The notes beneath the pieces were generated by a model. The model did not search any database and had not been told where the DNA came from. It saw only the letters and a program-made list of their open reading frames with translations. The translations under genes and the position numbers were made by a program. From Bacteroidales bacterium (GTDB lineage: Bacteria > Bacteroidota > Bacteroidia > Bacteroidales > UBA932): a stretch of 64,000 nt of DNA. Position 1 is the first letter of the stretch, and every line of letters begins with the position of its first letter. The DNA lies in assembly GCA_017631875.1 (NCBI GenBank), contig JAGBSL010000015.1, forward strand, positions 1 to 64,000. Reading direction: 5' to 3'. Below are positions 1-10,400 of the stretch, one piece after another.

Positions 1-951
1 GAACCTGAGGAAAGAGAACTTATATGATCCCGAAGGGCTCTGATACAGCGATGTCATGTAGTTGCGATAGTTGGAAGTCGTAAGCTGCATTCCGTTGACC
101 GCATAGATGAGGTCTCCTCTGCGAAGTCCTGCAGCTTCTGCTGGCGATCCTCTTCTGACATATGAAGGAGCAATGGCCATCATTGAAGATCCGGCCTCCA
201 AAGCAGTCGAGATGAATGGTCCGAAACCAAGACCGCCGGTCTGAACCGCCTTTGTCTGGGTTTCCGAAACGCCCATCACCTCAACGATGTTTGTGTAAAT
301 GAATCGTTCACCTGGATTTGGCTGGGTCGCTCTGTAATATCCTCCATCCTCGACGTTCACATCGCCCAAAGAGAGCAGATGCTTTGAGAGGAACTCCGAA
401 TATGCCACAGTAAGGTCGATCTCCTGAGCGTTGTATGCGTCCCTGAAGAGATAGTCCTCTTTGAGGATGTCATGCATATATGTATTCAGCGCGGCATTGA
501 TCTTTGAATCCGCACTTGAGCCTGACGCTGCCTGTACAAGTGTCGCAACCAACTCCTTTTCAAAGCCTTCCACTGTAACCCAGAGTTCCAGTTCGCGGGC
601 CTCTGAAGTCTTGTTGGCATCGATCACGACCCTCACTGTAGCCGCCTTCTTGGCATCTCCGCTCTGAGTAGACTGACTGATCGACGCCCACTCGACGTCA
701 GGAGTCGTCTTGAGCGCAAGCTCAGCAGTCCACGATGCAGATGCGTCAAACTTTATCGACACAGTCGATCCAAGGTGGGATACTTCCTTATCTGCGTATG
801 AGTTCTTGATATTAGACAGACCGGACTCAGGGGTCACAGGGGTCTGTTCCTGCTCCGGTTCCTTCTGGTCCGGTTGCTCCTCCTTAACGCATGCGCCTGC
901 AATCGAGATTACCGATGCAGCCAGCAGAAGGTATTTCCAAATGTTTTTCAT
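1..951 (-). CDS. S41-family (C-terminal processing) peptidase lipoprotein, 3' end beyond the window
   Basis: The 317 visible residues start at the ATG at 951 and run off the window edge, so the catalytic domain is not seen. A lipoprotein signal ends at C21 (IAGAC). It is followed by an acidic E/P/Q linker and an Ig/BACON-like beta domain (about residues 45-133, with SASWTAEL and VEWASIS). A helical segment (about 140-200) resembles the N-terminal bundle of Bacteroidetes S41 proteases. A PDZ domain starts near 225 with GSPAEAAGLRRGDLIYAVNG (268-287). Family members are surface or periplasmic proteases. It is the last visible gene of the operon that begins near 17570, 47 bases after the TIG-like lipoprotein. 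Assignment to S41 rests on the BACON-helical-PDZ order; the Ser/Lys dyad lies outside the window. Confidence 0.75.
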   Translation of the reverse strand, partial: MKNIWKYLLLAASVISIAGACVKEEQPDQKEPEQEQTPVTPESGLSNIKNSYADKEVSHLGSTVSIKFDASASWTAELALKTTPDVEWASISQSTQSGDAKKAATVRVVIDANKTSEARELELWVTVEGFEKELVATLVQAASGSSADSKINAALNTYMHDILKEDYLFRDAYNAQEIDLTVAYSEFLSKHLLSLGDVNVEDGGYYRATQPNPGERFIYTNIVEVMGVSETQTKAVQTGGLGFGPFISTALEAGSSMMAIAPSYVRRGSPAEAAGLRRGDLIYAVNGMQLTTSNYRNYMTSLYQSPSGSYKFSFLRF

Positions 952-998
952 CAATTCAATAGGCTTGGTTAAAACTTTCAAATATACTACTTTTCGTT

Positions 999-2345
999 TT
1001 AATACCTATACTCAACAGCGTAATTCTCATTCTCATCAATCCACGACATCTTTGTGACATATCCGTCAGCGTCAAATTCGTATGTAAGAGTTAGAGTTAC
1101 GGTGCCTGTGCCGTCCGGAGTCGGCTTCACGATCCTTGCAGGGAGCTGTGATGATGTCTCTGTGTACCAGCCCATGAAATAAGGGAAATACACGAACGGA
1201 TCATTCTCCTCCTGGAGTGCCATATAAGCCCAGATCACATCCTGTGCATAAGGATGACTTGCAGGACTTTCAGCATCGTACTCGAACGATATCTGGCGGA
1301 ACATGGTAAGGTTGTCCCCTTCATATTCCAAAGAACGGAACGAGCGCGAAGGTGACGAAATATCCAACATACGTCCCTCGGAGTCGTATGTCCATGTGAA
1401 CGGAGTAGTCTCGCTGTCGCCATAGACAAGGACATCAGCAACTGTCACCTGGCCTTCGGAATTCTTCTGGTATGACACCTCAAGGTCGTTGGATGATTCA
1501 AAGCCATCATGCTCAAGGCTTATCAAGCCGGCAGCATCCATCACATACTGGTCATACGCATTGAGTTCCTCGACTCCACTCTCAATGATATACTGCGAAA
1601 CCGTAAATGTTGCAGGCTCCTCTCTTGAGACCTTCCACTCCATCACGAGCTGAGTATCCGCACTGATGTAAGGAGCATAATATCTGATTGCAGAGAACTG
1701 CTTGAAGACAAGGTTCTCATATACTTCGAAAGTCTCGGCAAGCAGCCATGTGAGGCCATCCTGAATGAGTGAAACCTTATATTTTCCTGCAGGCATGTCC
1801 TCTGGTATGATTACCTCGACTCCGCCGTTGACCATATTGACAGTCATTTCTATTTCTTCCACAGAAGCAGACTCGAACACAACGCGGCAGCCTTCCTTGA
1901 AACCCATTCCGGAGATTGCTACAGTCTCACCCTGCTGAGCACTTGCCGGCACGCTCAGACCGGTAATCGGCATCTGCATAGGCAGCACCTTTATCCTTCC
2001 AAGCTCATGGCGTCCGTCCTGGATAAGGATCATCATGTACTCTCCCTCCGGTGTTGCTGCAGGAACAGAGAATGTTATTCCTGAAGCGGTGATCGTCTTG
2101 ATTGTCAGCTGAACTTCACCAAGGAGTTCAGAGTCAAGGGAAAGCTGCGCATTTTCCTTGAAACCGTTCCAAAGCACAGTTCCTTCACCACCAGCGCGCA
2201 CCTGTGCCGGAACCTCGCACTGGTCCATAGGGTTATCTACCGGACCGTCCACCGGACCATTATTCACCGGACCCTCATTCTTCTCACATGAGACAAACAG
2301 TGCAGACACTGCACATAAAAGCATCAAAAATTTCTTCATAGTCAT
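999..2345 (-). CDS. Lipoprotein with two IPT/TIG-like domains and a DUF4595-like C-terminal half
   Basis: 448 residues. A lipoprotein signal ends at C20 (LFVSC). A short imperfect GPV-N/D repeat follows (NNGPVDGPVDNP), then two TIG-like beta-sandwiches at about 45-120 and 125-205. Each of these ends with a motif of the form GxYxxxLIQDG. The C-terminal half (about 210-448) carries YDSEGRM, LEYEGDN and YEFDADGYVTKMSW, which resembles the DUF4595/YD-like stranded domain of Bacteroidetes lipoproteins. The start overlaps the stop of the upstream thioredoxin gene (TAATG), so the two are probably translationally coupled. It is likely a surface-exposed binding protein of the SusCD operon; the ligand is unknown. 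Confidence 0.75.
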   Translation of the reverse strand: MTMKKFLMLLCAVSALFVSCEKNEGPVNNGPVDGPVDNPMDQCEVPAQVRAGGEGTVLWNGFKENAQLSLDSELLGEVQLTIKTITASGITFSVPAATPEGEYMMILIQDGRHELGRIKVLPMQMPITGLSVPASAQQGETVAISGMGFKEGCRVVFESASVEEIEMTVNMVNGGVEVIIPEDMPAGKYKVSLIQDGLTWLLAETFEVYENLVFKQFSAIRYYAPYISADTQLVMEWKVSREEPATFTVSQYIIESGVEELNAYDQYVMDAAGLISLEHDGFESSNDLEVSYQKNSEGQVTVADVLVYGDSETTPFTWTYDSEGRMLDISSPSRSFRSLEYEGDNLTMFRQISFEYDAESPASHPYAQDVIWAYMALQEENDPFVYFPYFMGWYTETSSQLPARIVKPTPDGTGTVTLTLTYEFDADGYVTKMSWIDENENYAVEYRY

Positions 2346-3706
2346 TATCTGATTCCATCCAGAGCCTCAAGAGCTGCTGCTGTAGCATCCTGAGAAGGTC
2401 TGGACATATTGTTATCGATTATCTTTCCTTCCTTATCCAAGAGGATGAAACGAGGTATTCCGTCGATCTGGTAAGCCTTCTGGAAGGCGCTCTGAGGACC
2501 GAGGTAAAGCTGTACCCCTGTCAGCTGACCCTCGTTCACCATAGCCTCCCATTTCGACTTGTCACTATCGGTCGACAGACCCAAGAATACGATCTGAGCA
2601 TCCTTGAACTTCTCCTCAAGTGCCTTCAGATACGGCATCTCGCGACGGCACGGAGCACACCATGTCGCCCACATGTCGATGTAGATGTATTTACCACGGA
2701 AGTCAGCGAGAGTCCACTGCTTTCCGTCGATATCAACTGCAGAGATCTCAGGTGACGGCTTGCCCGGCCTTGACAGATCCCATTTGTCGAACTTGGTCTT
2801 ATAGTCGGCAAGGAGAGCCTCATCCTTTACGTATGTATAGTAGATGTTTTCAAGTTCCTGGATGTTATCGATTCCATGGCGGTCGACATAAGTTGCGGCC
2901 ATGTAATGCAGGAGTGTATTCCTGACCTTCTCAGACCTGAAACGTCCGGCAATGTATTTCATCTGTGCCACGGTCTTCGGGTAAAGGTCCGTAACCTGAC
3001 GGTTTGCAGCATCAAGCATATGCGCAGCCTCAACGACAAACGAGCGATACTCGTCAAGGTCACTCCATGACTCGTCTTCAACCATATAAGAGTCCAACAC
3101 ATCATAATAGTCCTGAGCCGGAGCATATAACATGTTTCGGGTCATCATCTTATGACCCACTGAATGCATCAGCAGTGTCGCACCGTAGGCATACTTGATC
3201 CTTCCCTTCTCCATGTGGAGGAAGTTCCCTACCCCTTCGAGCGCATTTGCTTCAAGCAGGGCAACGGCATCATTTTCCTTGGCAATAGTCTTAGCGTAAA
3301 ACTCCCCGAACGGCAGAGCATATTCCTCATCCGGCAGTGCTGTCAGCCTGACCTTGTTCAGATACTCCACCACCGGAGCCTTTTCTCCCTCAAAAGAGAA
3401 GGTGTTCAGGAAATCAGTACCATCAAAAGTTACTGTCACCTCATCTCCCTTCTCAAAATACACAGACTTGAAGTTTCTTCCATAGTACAGCTTCGCGTAA
3501 AGTGCATCATACTCTGACAGGTCCATCTGTGCTGCACCGGCCTCATCCAATGCCACACTCTTCATCTGACCATGATACACCAGAACCACCTCCCTCGCGG
3601 TAGGGTTCTCCACCTGGATGGAAAGATGTGTCTGCTCGCCTGCAGCACCGCCCGAGCATCCGAGGACTGCGGCTACAGTGGTCAAAAACATGATAATTCT
3701 CTTCAT
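2345..3706 (-). CDS. TlpA-family thioredoxin-fold lipoprotein
   Basis: 453 residues with a lipoprotein signal ending at C17 (VLGCS). The N-terminal ~110 residues form a DUF4369-like beta domain (VVLVYHGQMKSVALD, FTVTFDG-type strands). A helical middle follows, then a TlpA/AhpC-type thioredoxin domain (about 318-453) that starts at GKPSPEISAVDIDGKQWTL and carries the active site WCAPC (C350, C353). A cis-Pro loop is visible at GIPRFILLD. Such proteins are anchored outside the cytoplasm and reduce disulfides. Its place between the PKD-like lipoprotein (1-base gap) and the TIG-like lipoprotein (overlap) makes it part of the SusCD operon. A substrate cannot be deduced. Confidence 0.9.
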   Translation of the reverse strand: MKRIIMFLTTVAAVLGCSGGAAGEQTHLSIQVENPTAREVVLVYHGQMKSVALDEAGAAQMDLSEYDALYAKLYYGRNFKSVYFEKGDEVTVTFDGTDFLNTFSFEGEKAPVVEYLNKVRLTALPDEEYALPFGEFYAKTIAKENDAVALLEANALEGVGNFLHMEKGRIKYAYGATLLMHSVGHKMMTRNMLYAPAQDYYDVLDSYMVEDESWSDLDEYRSFVVEAAHMLDAANRQVTDLYPKTVAQMKYIAGRFRSEKVRNTLLHYMAATYVDRHGIDNIQELENIYYTYVKDEALLADYKTKFDKWDLSRPGKPSPEISAVDIDGKQWTLADFRGKYIYIDMWATWCAPCRREMPYLKALEEKFKDAQIVFLGLSTDSDKSKWEAMVNEGQLTGVQLYLGPQSAFQKAYQIDGIPRFILLDKEGKIIDNNMSRPSQDATAAALEALDGIR

Positions 3707-3707
3707 A

Positions 3708-5267
3708 TCAATAAACTCTTTCTTTATATGTCACATCTACAATCTCTGTAAACCCTTCATAAACCGAAGGTTTTACACGAGAGAAATCACCGTCCGATTC
3801 ACGTCCCTCATAAACTCTCAGCACACCCTTTCCGTTTTTCTCGCTTGCCACGATCAGGTCATAGCTGCGGGACATGTTCTCGCTTTTCTGGTAGAGGTTG
3901 AACTTCAGGCACGTTATGCGCTCGCCCGGAAGTTCGAACTGAAGTTCTTCCTTTATAGGCTGGGCCGAAAGATCCACTCTATACACCTTGCCTCCAACGG
4001 CATAATACATATAGTTCTTCAAAGAACTGAACGCATAGAGCGCATCCTCGCGGGTTATGCCCGCACACTGCGACAGATCCCCGTAATATCCTTTACCGAG
4101 AACATACGTACAGTCGGCATATCTGAGCATGTCACCCAGCTGCACTCCATATAGATAGCATCCGGAGCCCTCCGAAAGCAGCACATATGTCAAGCCCATC
4201 TTGGCATTGCCCGGATCGTAACGCGTGTTCTCGATATACAGGCAGTCATATCCTTCCGGCCACTGCCCGAAGGCATTTCCCAACACTCCGGCACCCGGAG
4301 CCATACCCTCGGCGATCTGCCCCATCTCATCCATTGTCGCAAGCGGATCAAGTCCTCCAAGGTCATTTGTCGCAAGCAGAGGACAATACGCCATCATGCG
4401 CTTGTTGTCCGTATCATATAGCAGGTATACCGCCGCATAAACCTGAGTCGCCAGCACATTGGCTCCCACATATGGGGAAACTGCAAAAGTCTTGTTCACA
4501 GCACTTCCATACAGTCCGTCGATACCCATGATCTCACAATAGTGGGCCTTGTCGCCGCTGACAATCATCTTTCCGAAGCCGGACGACACGATGGAATGCG
4601 GAGCAAGCTTTTCCGGCACGGCCACCTCATAAGAGAAGTCATATTCGGGCTTCCACTCGAAGGCATCCTTTCCAAGGCGGGTTGCGCCATCGTCAGTCAG
4701 CAGGTAGTACGGAGATGCAGCATCGGTCTTGTCCGAAAGCCACTGTATCCTGCGAGGGCCGTTCATCTGGGGCATGCCGTTGTCCCTGAGTACATCCCTG
4801 TATGTCTCCCCTGTCACTACTGACACGAAATCAAGCCTTGCCCTGCCCTGGTCCGAACACAACACCATCCATCCCTCAGACATGGAAGAGCTGACAGTGA
4901 GCTGGCTCTCGAACTGCCAGTACAGACCTGTAGCATTTTCCGTAATGACAAGGAAAAGGGTATATGAACCCGGAGCAAGAGTCACCTCATAGTCAAGGAT
5001 ACGGCTCTCACTGATGACCACAGGATCGGTCAGCTCCACATTATCCAACACCTTCCACTGGAAGGAGTATTCAGACTCGGGGAACTCCCCTCCTTCAACG
5101 ACCGGCTCTATCCTGAGCTGCGCGAAGGTCAGAACGCTCATGTCCTCTATGCCGGCAACCTCCGGTTCAGTCAGGTCCACATAATCATAGTTGCCTTTAT
5201 CCTGGCTGCATGCAGCTCCAAATGCGCACACAACCAAAACCAGCATATATCTAAACAACCCTTTCAT
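3708..5267 (-). CDS. PKD-like family lipoprotein of a SusCD locus
   Basis: 519 residues with a lipoprotein signal ending at C20 (GAACS). The segment CSQDKGNYDYVDLTEPEV followed by YSFQWKV and SYTLFLVITE matches the N-terminal PKD-like domain of the Bacteroidetes family found downstream of susD. The rest (about 130-519) looks like a beta-propeller, with recurring aromatic and Gly strands such as GWMVLCSDQG, YYLLTDDG and MYYAVGGKVYRVD. It lies one base after the DUF4843 gene and one base before the thioredoxin gene, so transcription and translation are probably coupled. Proteins of this type accompany SusCD pairs and are presumed to help bind ligand at the surface. Confidence 0.85.
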   Translation of the reverse strand: MKGLFRYMLVLVVCAFGAACSQDKGNYDYVDLTEPEVAGIEDMSVLTFAQLRIEPVVEGGEFPESEYSFQWKVLDNVELTDPVVISESRILDYEVTLAPGSYTLFLVITENATGLYWQFESQLTVSSSMSEGWMVLCSDQGRARLDFVSVVTGETYRDVLRDNGMPQMNGPRRIQWLSDKTDAASPYYLLTDDGATRLGKDAFEWKPEYDFSYEVAVPEKLAPHSIVSSGFGKMIVSGDKAHYCEIMGIDGLYGSAVNKTFAVSPYVGANVLATQVYAAVYLLYDTDNKRMMAYCPLLATNDLGGLDPLATMDEMGQIAEGMAPGAGVLGNAFGQWPEGYDCLYIENTRYDPGNAKMGLTYVLLSEGSGCYLYGVQLGDMLRYADCTYVLGKGYYGDLSQCAGITREDALYAFSSLKNYMYYAVGGKVYRVDLSAQPIKEELQFELPGERITCLKFNLYQKSENMSRSYDLIVASEKNGKGVLRVYEGRESDGDFSRVKPSVYEGFTEIVDVTYKERVY

Positions 5268-5268
5268 A

Positions 5269-6018
5269 TTATCTGAATGTCAAAGGTTCATTGGTCTTAG
5301 GGTCGAAAGCATCCTTGTCATACTCCCTACCTGCATCCCTGTTTTCCTTCTGCTCGGCCACATACGCGGTCATCTCGGCACTGATGTACAGCATCTTGGC
5401 AAGCGTGATGAGCGACGGGTCATTGAAGTCGGCAGGATTTATCTGAAGCACCTTGCATATGAGCTCGAACTTCTGCTGGGTAAACTTTCCAAGAAGGTTC
5501 TCGTCCCATGCGGCCGGAGCCTTGGTGAACATGTCCGAGAAATATATCCTCACATCTACAATCGATACGGTATCAGCAATCTGCTCCATCTGCGACACCG
5601 GAAGGTCGAAGTACTCGTTTGCATGAAGGGTAAGACGGATCATCTTCCTTTCCGACTTGAGAGCATCGGTCCTCTTGAGCACGACCATGTAATCGACGCT
5701 TGAAGCCCCCGCAGGCATGACCGCCTGCTGCGGAAGGACATAGTCGATGCCTTCCTGGGCGTTGTCCGAGCTGACGGTGACAGTCAAAGGGCGGTCCTGG
5801 TCCGCGCTTCGTCCCAGAAGCTGCACCTTCACAGGCACCTCCATCTCATCACCGGCCTCATAGACAAAAGTAAGGTCTAGACTGTCCGTTACGGACATCG
5901 TCGCCGATGTATTATTGAAGTATACGCCGGTTATGTCCTGAAAGAATTCAGGAGTACGCTCCTGGCACGCTACGAGAACCAGGAGTGAAAGCATGTATGT
6001 TATATATCTTCTTTTCAT
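5269..6018 (-). CDS. DUF4843-family lipoprotein
   Basis: 249 residues. A lipoprotein signal ends at C18 (LVACQ). The segment FFQDITGVYFNN followed by VPVKVQLLGRSADQDRPLTV and IRLTLHANEYF is typical of DUF4843 proteins. These are small beta-rich lipoproteins encoded between susD and the PKD-like gene in many Bacteroidetes loci. It overlaps the 3' end of susD by four bases (ATGA) and is separated from the PKD-like gene by one base. The molecular function of the family is not established; location on the outer membrane is inferred from the signal. Confidence 0.85.
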   Translation of the reverse strand: MKRRYITYMLSLLVLVACQERTPEFFQDITGVYFNNTSATMSVTDSLDLTFVYEAGDEMEVPVKVQLLGRSADQDRPLTVTVSSDNAQEGIDYVLPQQAVMPAGASSVDYMVVLKRTDALKSERKMIRLTLHANEYFDLPVSQMEQIADTVSIVDVRIYFSDMFTKAPAAWDENLLGKFTQQKFELICKVLQINPADFNDPSLITLAKMLYISAEMTAYVAEQKENRDAGREYDKDAFDPKTNEPLTFR

Positions 6019-7472
6019 TTCGAGGTCTGGTTGTCTTTTTCCGAGTCAGGAAGAGGAACGGTAAACATGGCATCGCTCGGCTGAGGATTCCTGCTCGAAA
6101 CTGAAGAGAACATCACGGGAGCGTACATTCTCTTGTACATGAAGAAGAGCTGTCCCTCGCCATAGAGTTCACGGATGTATTCATATCTAAGCGTCTCCTC
6201 GGTAAGGTTCTGCATCTTACCTACTCCGCGTGCAGCACGGAGGGCATTAACATAGCCCACACCCGCTGCCACATCGCTTGAATAGGTCTCGGCTGCAATC
6301 AGATACATCTCTCCGAGACGGATCATCGGGATCATCGTGTTGCGGATGTTTCCCGTCTCATTCATGTCAGAGTACTTGTAGAAATATCTGTTCGCCCCTG
6401 TAGCCACCCAGTTCACACGATATCTGTAGTCATCCTGGTTTCCTCCTGTCGCAGCACCGCCACCGAAGACGATCTGTGACATGAGATCGTTATCCATCCT
6501 GAACACGTAATTCGGGATACGGCTCGGATCAAAGTAGTTCTTGAAAAGCTTGTTGCGCTGGGAGTGGGTCAGTGCAAATATGACCTCCGACGAGAAGATC
6601 CTGTCAGGATCCTCAGGGGAACCTGTCACCAGATCCTTCGATACGAACGGGAAGATGCCCTCCTCCGAAGCTTCAATCACCTCAGTCGCATAGCCATATG
6701 CCGAAGCATTATCCCCGAAATACAGACTCGCACGGGCCAGAAGGGCGGTAACGGCATAATAGTTAAGACGGAGGTTCCTGTAATACATGAACGTCGACGA
6801 ACCGTCTGTCGGTCCGTCCATCATGGTTCCGGAAGTCCTTACGGGATCGGATGTAAGGAGCATGCGTGCCTCCTGCAGGTCATGCGAGATAAGCGCCGCA
6901 ACCTCCGAAGCCGAAAGTATCGCATTCGGAGTCACAGAATACTTCTTGTAATAAGGAATTGCAGGCAATTCCTTATTGCGCGAATAAACAGGTCCGAACA
7001 GGCGCAGCAGGTCGAAATGCAGCATTGCACGCAGAGCAAGGGTCTCACCTTTGATCACCTTATAGTTATCGCCTGTGAACTTTATTTCCGGATTTTCCAG
7101 ATTCTCCAGCAGAAGATTACAGTTCAGGATAAGCGAGTAAGCCTTGTTCCAGGTCTCGTTCATGCGGGCCCTCCAGTACGGGGTTCCGTATTTGTATTCC
7201 GCAAGGTCAGCATAGTTTCCCCAGATGGAGTTATCGGTTCCCACTACGTATGCGCCTCCCATTATCTCGATCATCTCCACAGAAAGCGCACCGCCATAGA
7301 GCATGTCGCTGTTGAGCTCGATATAGATTCCGTTCAGGTTCTTAATGAAACCCGACTCGTCTGACAGCAGGTCCTCCTGGGAAATCTTGTCATAAGGCTT
7401 TACCCCGAGCCATCCATCGCAAGAGGACAGGAGAAGCGTCATAGCCATTACGTATGTAAGTATATTTCTCAT
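6015..7472 (-). CDS. SusD/RagB-family nutrient-binding lipoprotein
   Basis: 485 residues. The signal ends at C18 (LLSSCDGWL), followed by the family hallmark VKPYDKISQEDLLSDE and a helical TPR-like scaffold. Examples are IKGETLALRAMLHFDLLRLF (about 141-160) and MIPMIRLGEMYLIAAETY near residue 380, the usual SusD C-terminal signature. SusD proteins form a lid over the SusC channel and bind substrate at the surface. It lies 13 bases after susC. The length is near the family norm. The neighbouring genes lack carbohydrate-active enzymes, so the bound ligand is more likely a peptide than a glycan, as in RagAB. Confidence 0.96.
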   Translation of the reverse strand: MRNILTYVMAMTLLLSSCDGWLGVKPYDKISQEDLLSDESGFIKNLNGIYIELNSDMLYGGALSVEMIEIMGGAYVVGTDNSIWGNYADLAEYKYGTPYWRARMNETWNKAYSLILNCNLLLENLENPEIKFTGDNYKVIKGETLALRAMLHFDLLRLFGPVYSRNKELPAIPYYKKYSVTPNAILSASEVAALISHDLQEARMLLTSDPVRTSGTMMDGPTDGSSTFMYYRNLRLNYYAVTALLARASLYFGDNASAYGYATEVIEASEEGIFPFVSKDLVTGSPEDPDRIFSSEVIFALTHSQRNKLFKNYFDPSRIPNYVFRMDNDLMSQIVFGGGAATGGNQDDYRYRVNWVATGANRYFYKYSDMNETGNIRNTMIPMIRLGEMYLIAAETYSSDVAAGVGYVNALRAARGVGKMQNLTEETLRYEYIRELYGEGQLFFMYKRMYAPVMFSSVSSRNPQPSDAMFTVPLPDSEKDNQTSK

Positions 7473-7485
7473 AAGTCTCTCTTGT

Positions 7486-10400
7486 TTAAAATGTTACACC
7501 CAAAGACATCGTTACGGTCCGGGCAAACGGATAGTCGATTCCTCGCTCGACACGCACCGATGTTGCCCTGAACACGTCTGTCATGGTCATCTGGACATTA
7601 AGCGCTCCGAGTCTCATCCTTCGGGCTATCCTGTCAGGGAACTCGTAGCCGATGTTGAAGGACTCACCCACAAACGAGTTGTCGTCCATCACGAATCGTG
7701 ATGATTTCTCGGTCTTCTGCACCAGCGAGATACCCTTGAAGTAAGCCTCGCGGTTAGTCTCGGACCAGCGGTCATAAAGCGCTCGCTTGTCCTGGTTGTT
7801 ATACACGTCCTGTGTTCCGATGTTCTCCACCTTCTGGAAAAGGGACGAGTTGAAGACCTGGCCTCCCCATCTGTATCTGAAATAGCATCCCACAGACAGG
7901 CCCTTGTAATAAAGCATTGTACCCACAAGACCCTCGACTTTAGGCTGACTGTCGCCTACCACGACCTCGTCGTTGACATCGTACGTGAACGAGTATGTTC
8001 CATCCTTCTTGATGAAAAGCTCACGACCGGTAGCAGGGTCAATTCCAGCAGAGCGTACAGCCCAGATTGCTGTCGGGCTTCCGCCGTCATAATATCTGGT
8101 CGTTCCGGCAAGCGAAGCCTTTCCGCTCTCGTTCAAGGCGCTGAATGAGTCACCTATATTGGCGTATACAGACCTTGAGCTTGTGGCATTGATGCTGATG
8201 TTCCAGTTTATACCCTCTGACGGACGGTATATTGGAGAAATGCGCAGGATCGCCTCCCAACCCTGGGTCTTCTGGCTTCCGGCATTCATCGCCACGCTTG
8301 TCACGCCCATGGATCCGGGTGTCGTGATGATTGCAAGGAGAGGGTCCGTATGCTTCCAGTAGTAGTCGAACGAGACGTTGACACGGTCTCCCCAGAATGT
8401 CATGTCCGTTCCGATATCATAGTTTGTGGTCTCCTGCCATGCCAGCTCGGTATTTCCGAGGGCATTGAGGATCACACCTGTTCCGAAGACGTTGGTCATC
8501 CAGCCGTTGAACTTATATGTCGAGAACGCCTGGTATGCCGAGAAGTTCTGGTTACCAGGATTTCCGACAGAGCCGCGTATCTTCAGAAGCGAGAAGAAGT
8601 CGGTGCCCTTCATGAACGGCTCCTTGTGGATGTTCCATCCTGTTCCCACAGACCAGGTATTTCTGAAGCGGTTGCCGGTACCGAACATGGACGCTCCGTC
8701 AAGACGATAGTTGAAATCAAGGAGATATCTGTCATCATAGACATAACCGCCGTTGACATAGAAGCTGGCAGCACGCTTGAGGCTCTCGCTGTAGTCTGGA
8801 GAGTCCCCTACCGGATAGCCGTTGGCAAACGACGGTGCGTCGAACTGGTCGTCGGTAAATCCGTTGGCAGAATAACCATATATCTTGCGGCCGTTGCTGC
8901 TGAAGTTGAATCCTCCCACAGCATTGACCATGTGCTTCTTGGCGAAAAGCTTTCCGAACGTGATGGCCGCATCACCCTCGTAGACCATTTCACTGATCTG
9001 GGTATGCGAGAAGAGGCCCTTCTCAGTCTCACCTACCCCGTCAAACTGTGTGTCGAGCGGAGAGAAACGCGACTGCTCGTCATCGTCCTGCTTGGTAAGT
9101 CCGAACTTCGCCCTGAAGCGCAGCCCCTCAGTTACAAACCACTCGAAGATGAAGTTGTTCGTAAATCCGAAGCCAGTTGCCCTGTCCCAGCTGTTCAGGT
9201 GCTGGTTCCAAAGTGGATTCGCCACAGGATAATCGTCCACACCTTCTTCCGGATAGTACAGATACCTGTCTACGCCGCCAAGGGCATTATACTTCCTGTA
9301 ATATGGGTTGGCGTATGCATACTCTGCAAAAGACACCGTCGGATTGGAAACATTCAGCCAGTTTATCGAAAGCTTGTTGCTGAACTGGAACTTGCCTGTG
9401 CGGTAAATAAGGTCTACATTACCTTCCAGCGTCCTTCTGTCCGAATCCTTCATGACTCCGGCCACATTGCCCAGGCTGAGACCGATACCGTAGCGGATCT
9501 TGTCCTCACCTCCTTCCGCATAGATGTTATGCTTGTGCGTGAATCCCGGACGGATAGGCTCGCTGAGCCAGTATGTGTCCACTCCCCTCTCGATTTCCTT
9601 GAGTCTCTCATTACGGAGAGCATCCAGACGGATCTGGGCCAGAGGATTGCCGGAATTATCCTTATAAACGCCGGCCAGAGTCTCGAACTCAAGCTTCTCA
9701 CGTGCATTCATGAGGTTGTAATCGCTAAGATCGGCAAGCGAAAGGCCGAAGTCGCCCTTATATGAAAGCTGAAGACGTCCGCGTGCCGGGGCTTTTGTTT
9801 CAACGACCACGACACCGTTGGATGCCTTTGAACCATAGATGGCAGTCGAAGCGGCGTCCTTGAGGAGGGTCACCGATGCGATACGGTTCATATTGAGGTT
9901 CATGATGGTCTCAAGGGTGGTCTCGAATCCGTCAAGAATGAAGAGAGGCTGGTTCGGATCGGTACCGTACTCCTCCTTCAGGCCCACGACGCTGCTCTTT
10001 CCGCGGATCTCTATATCCGGCATCATGTTAGGGTTGGATCCGAACTGAGTGCTCTCCATCATCTTAAATGACGGATCGAGGGTCTTGAGACTCTGAAGTA
10101 CATTGGAACTGCCGACCGCCTTGAGTTCGTCGGTCTTGAAGGTAGCTGACGAACCTGTGAAGCTCTCCTTCTTCCTCTCATACACACCCGTCACGACGAC
10201 GTCAGCCAACTGCTCGGCATTGGCGCTCATCACGATCCTACCGAAAGACGAAGCGTTATTCAAGGTGTACACCATGACCTCATCCTCATATCCGATGCAT
10301 GAAATCACGATGTCACACTTCTTCTTAGGAATCTTCAGCTCGAAGTTTCCGTCCACATCCGTAATGGCTCCGACGCTTGTTCCGTCTACCACCACAGACG

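Noticed and set aside
8350..9765. Long plus-strand open frame opposite susC (471 codons)
   Set aside because: It is antisense to the well-supported SusC gene, with no recognisable domain; it mirrors the codon structure of the real gene.
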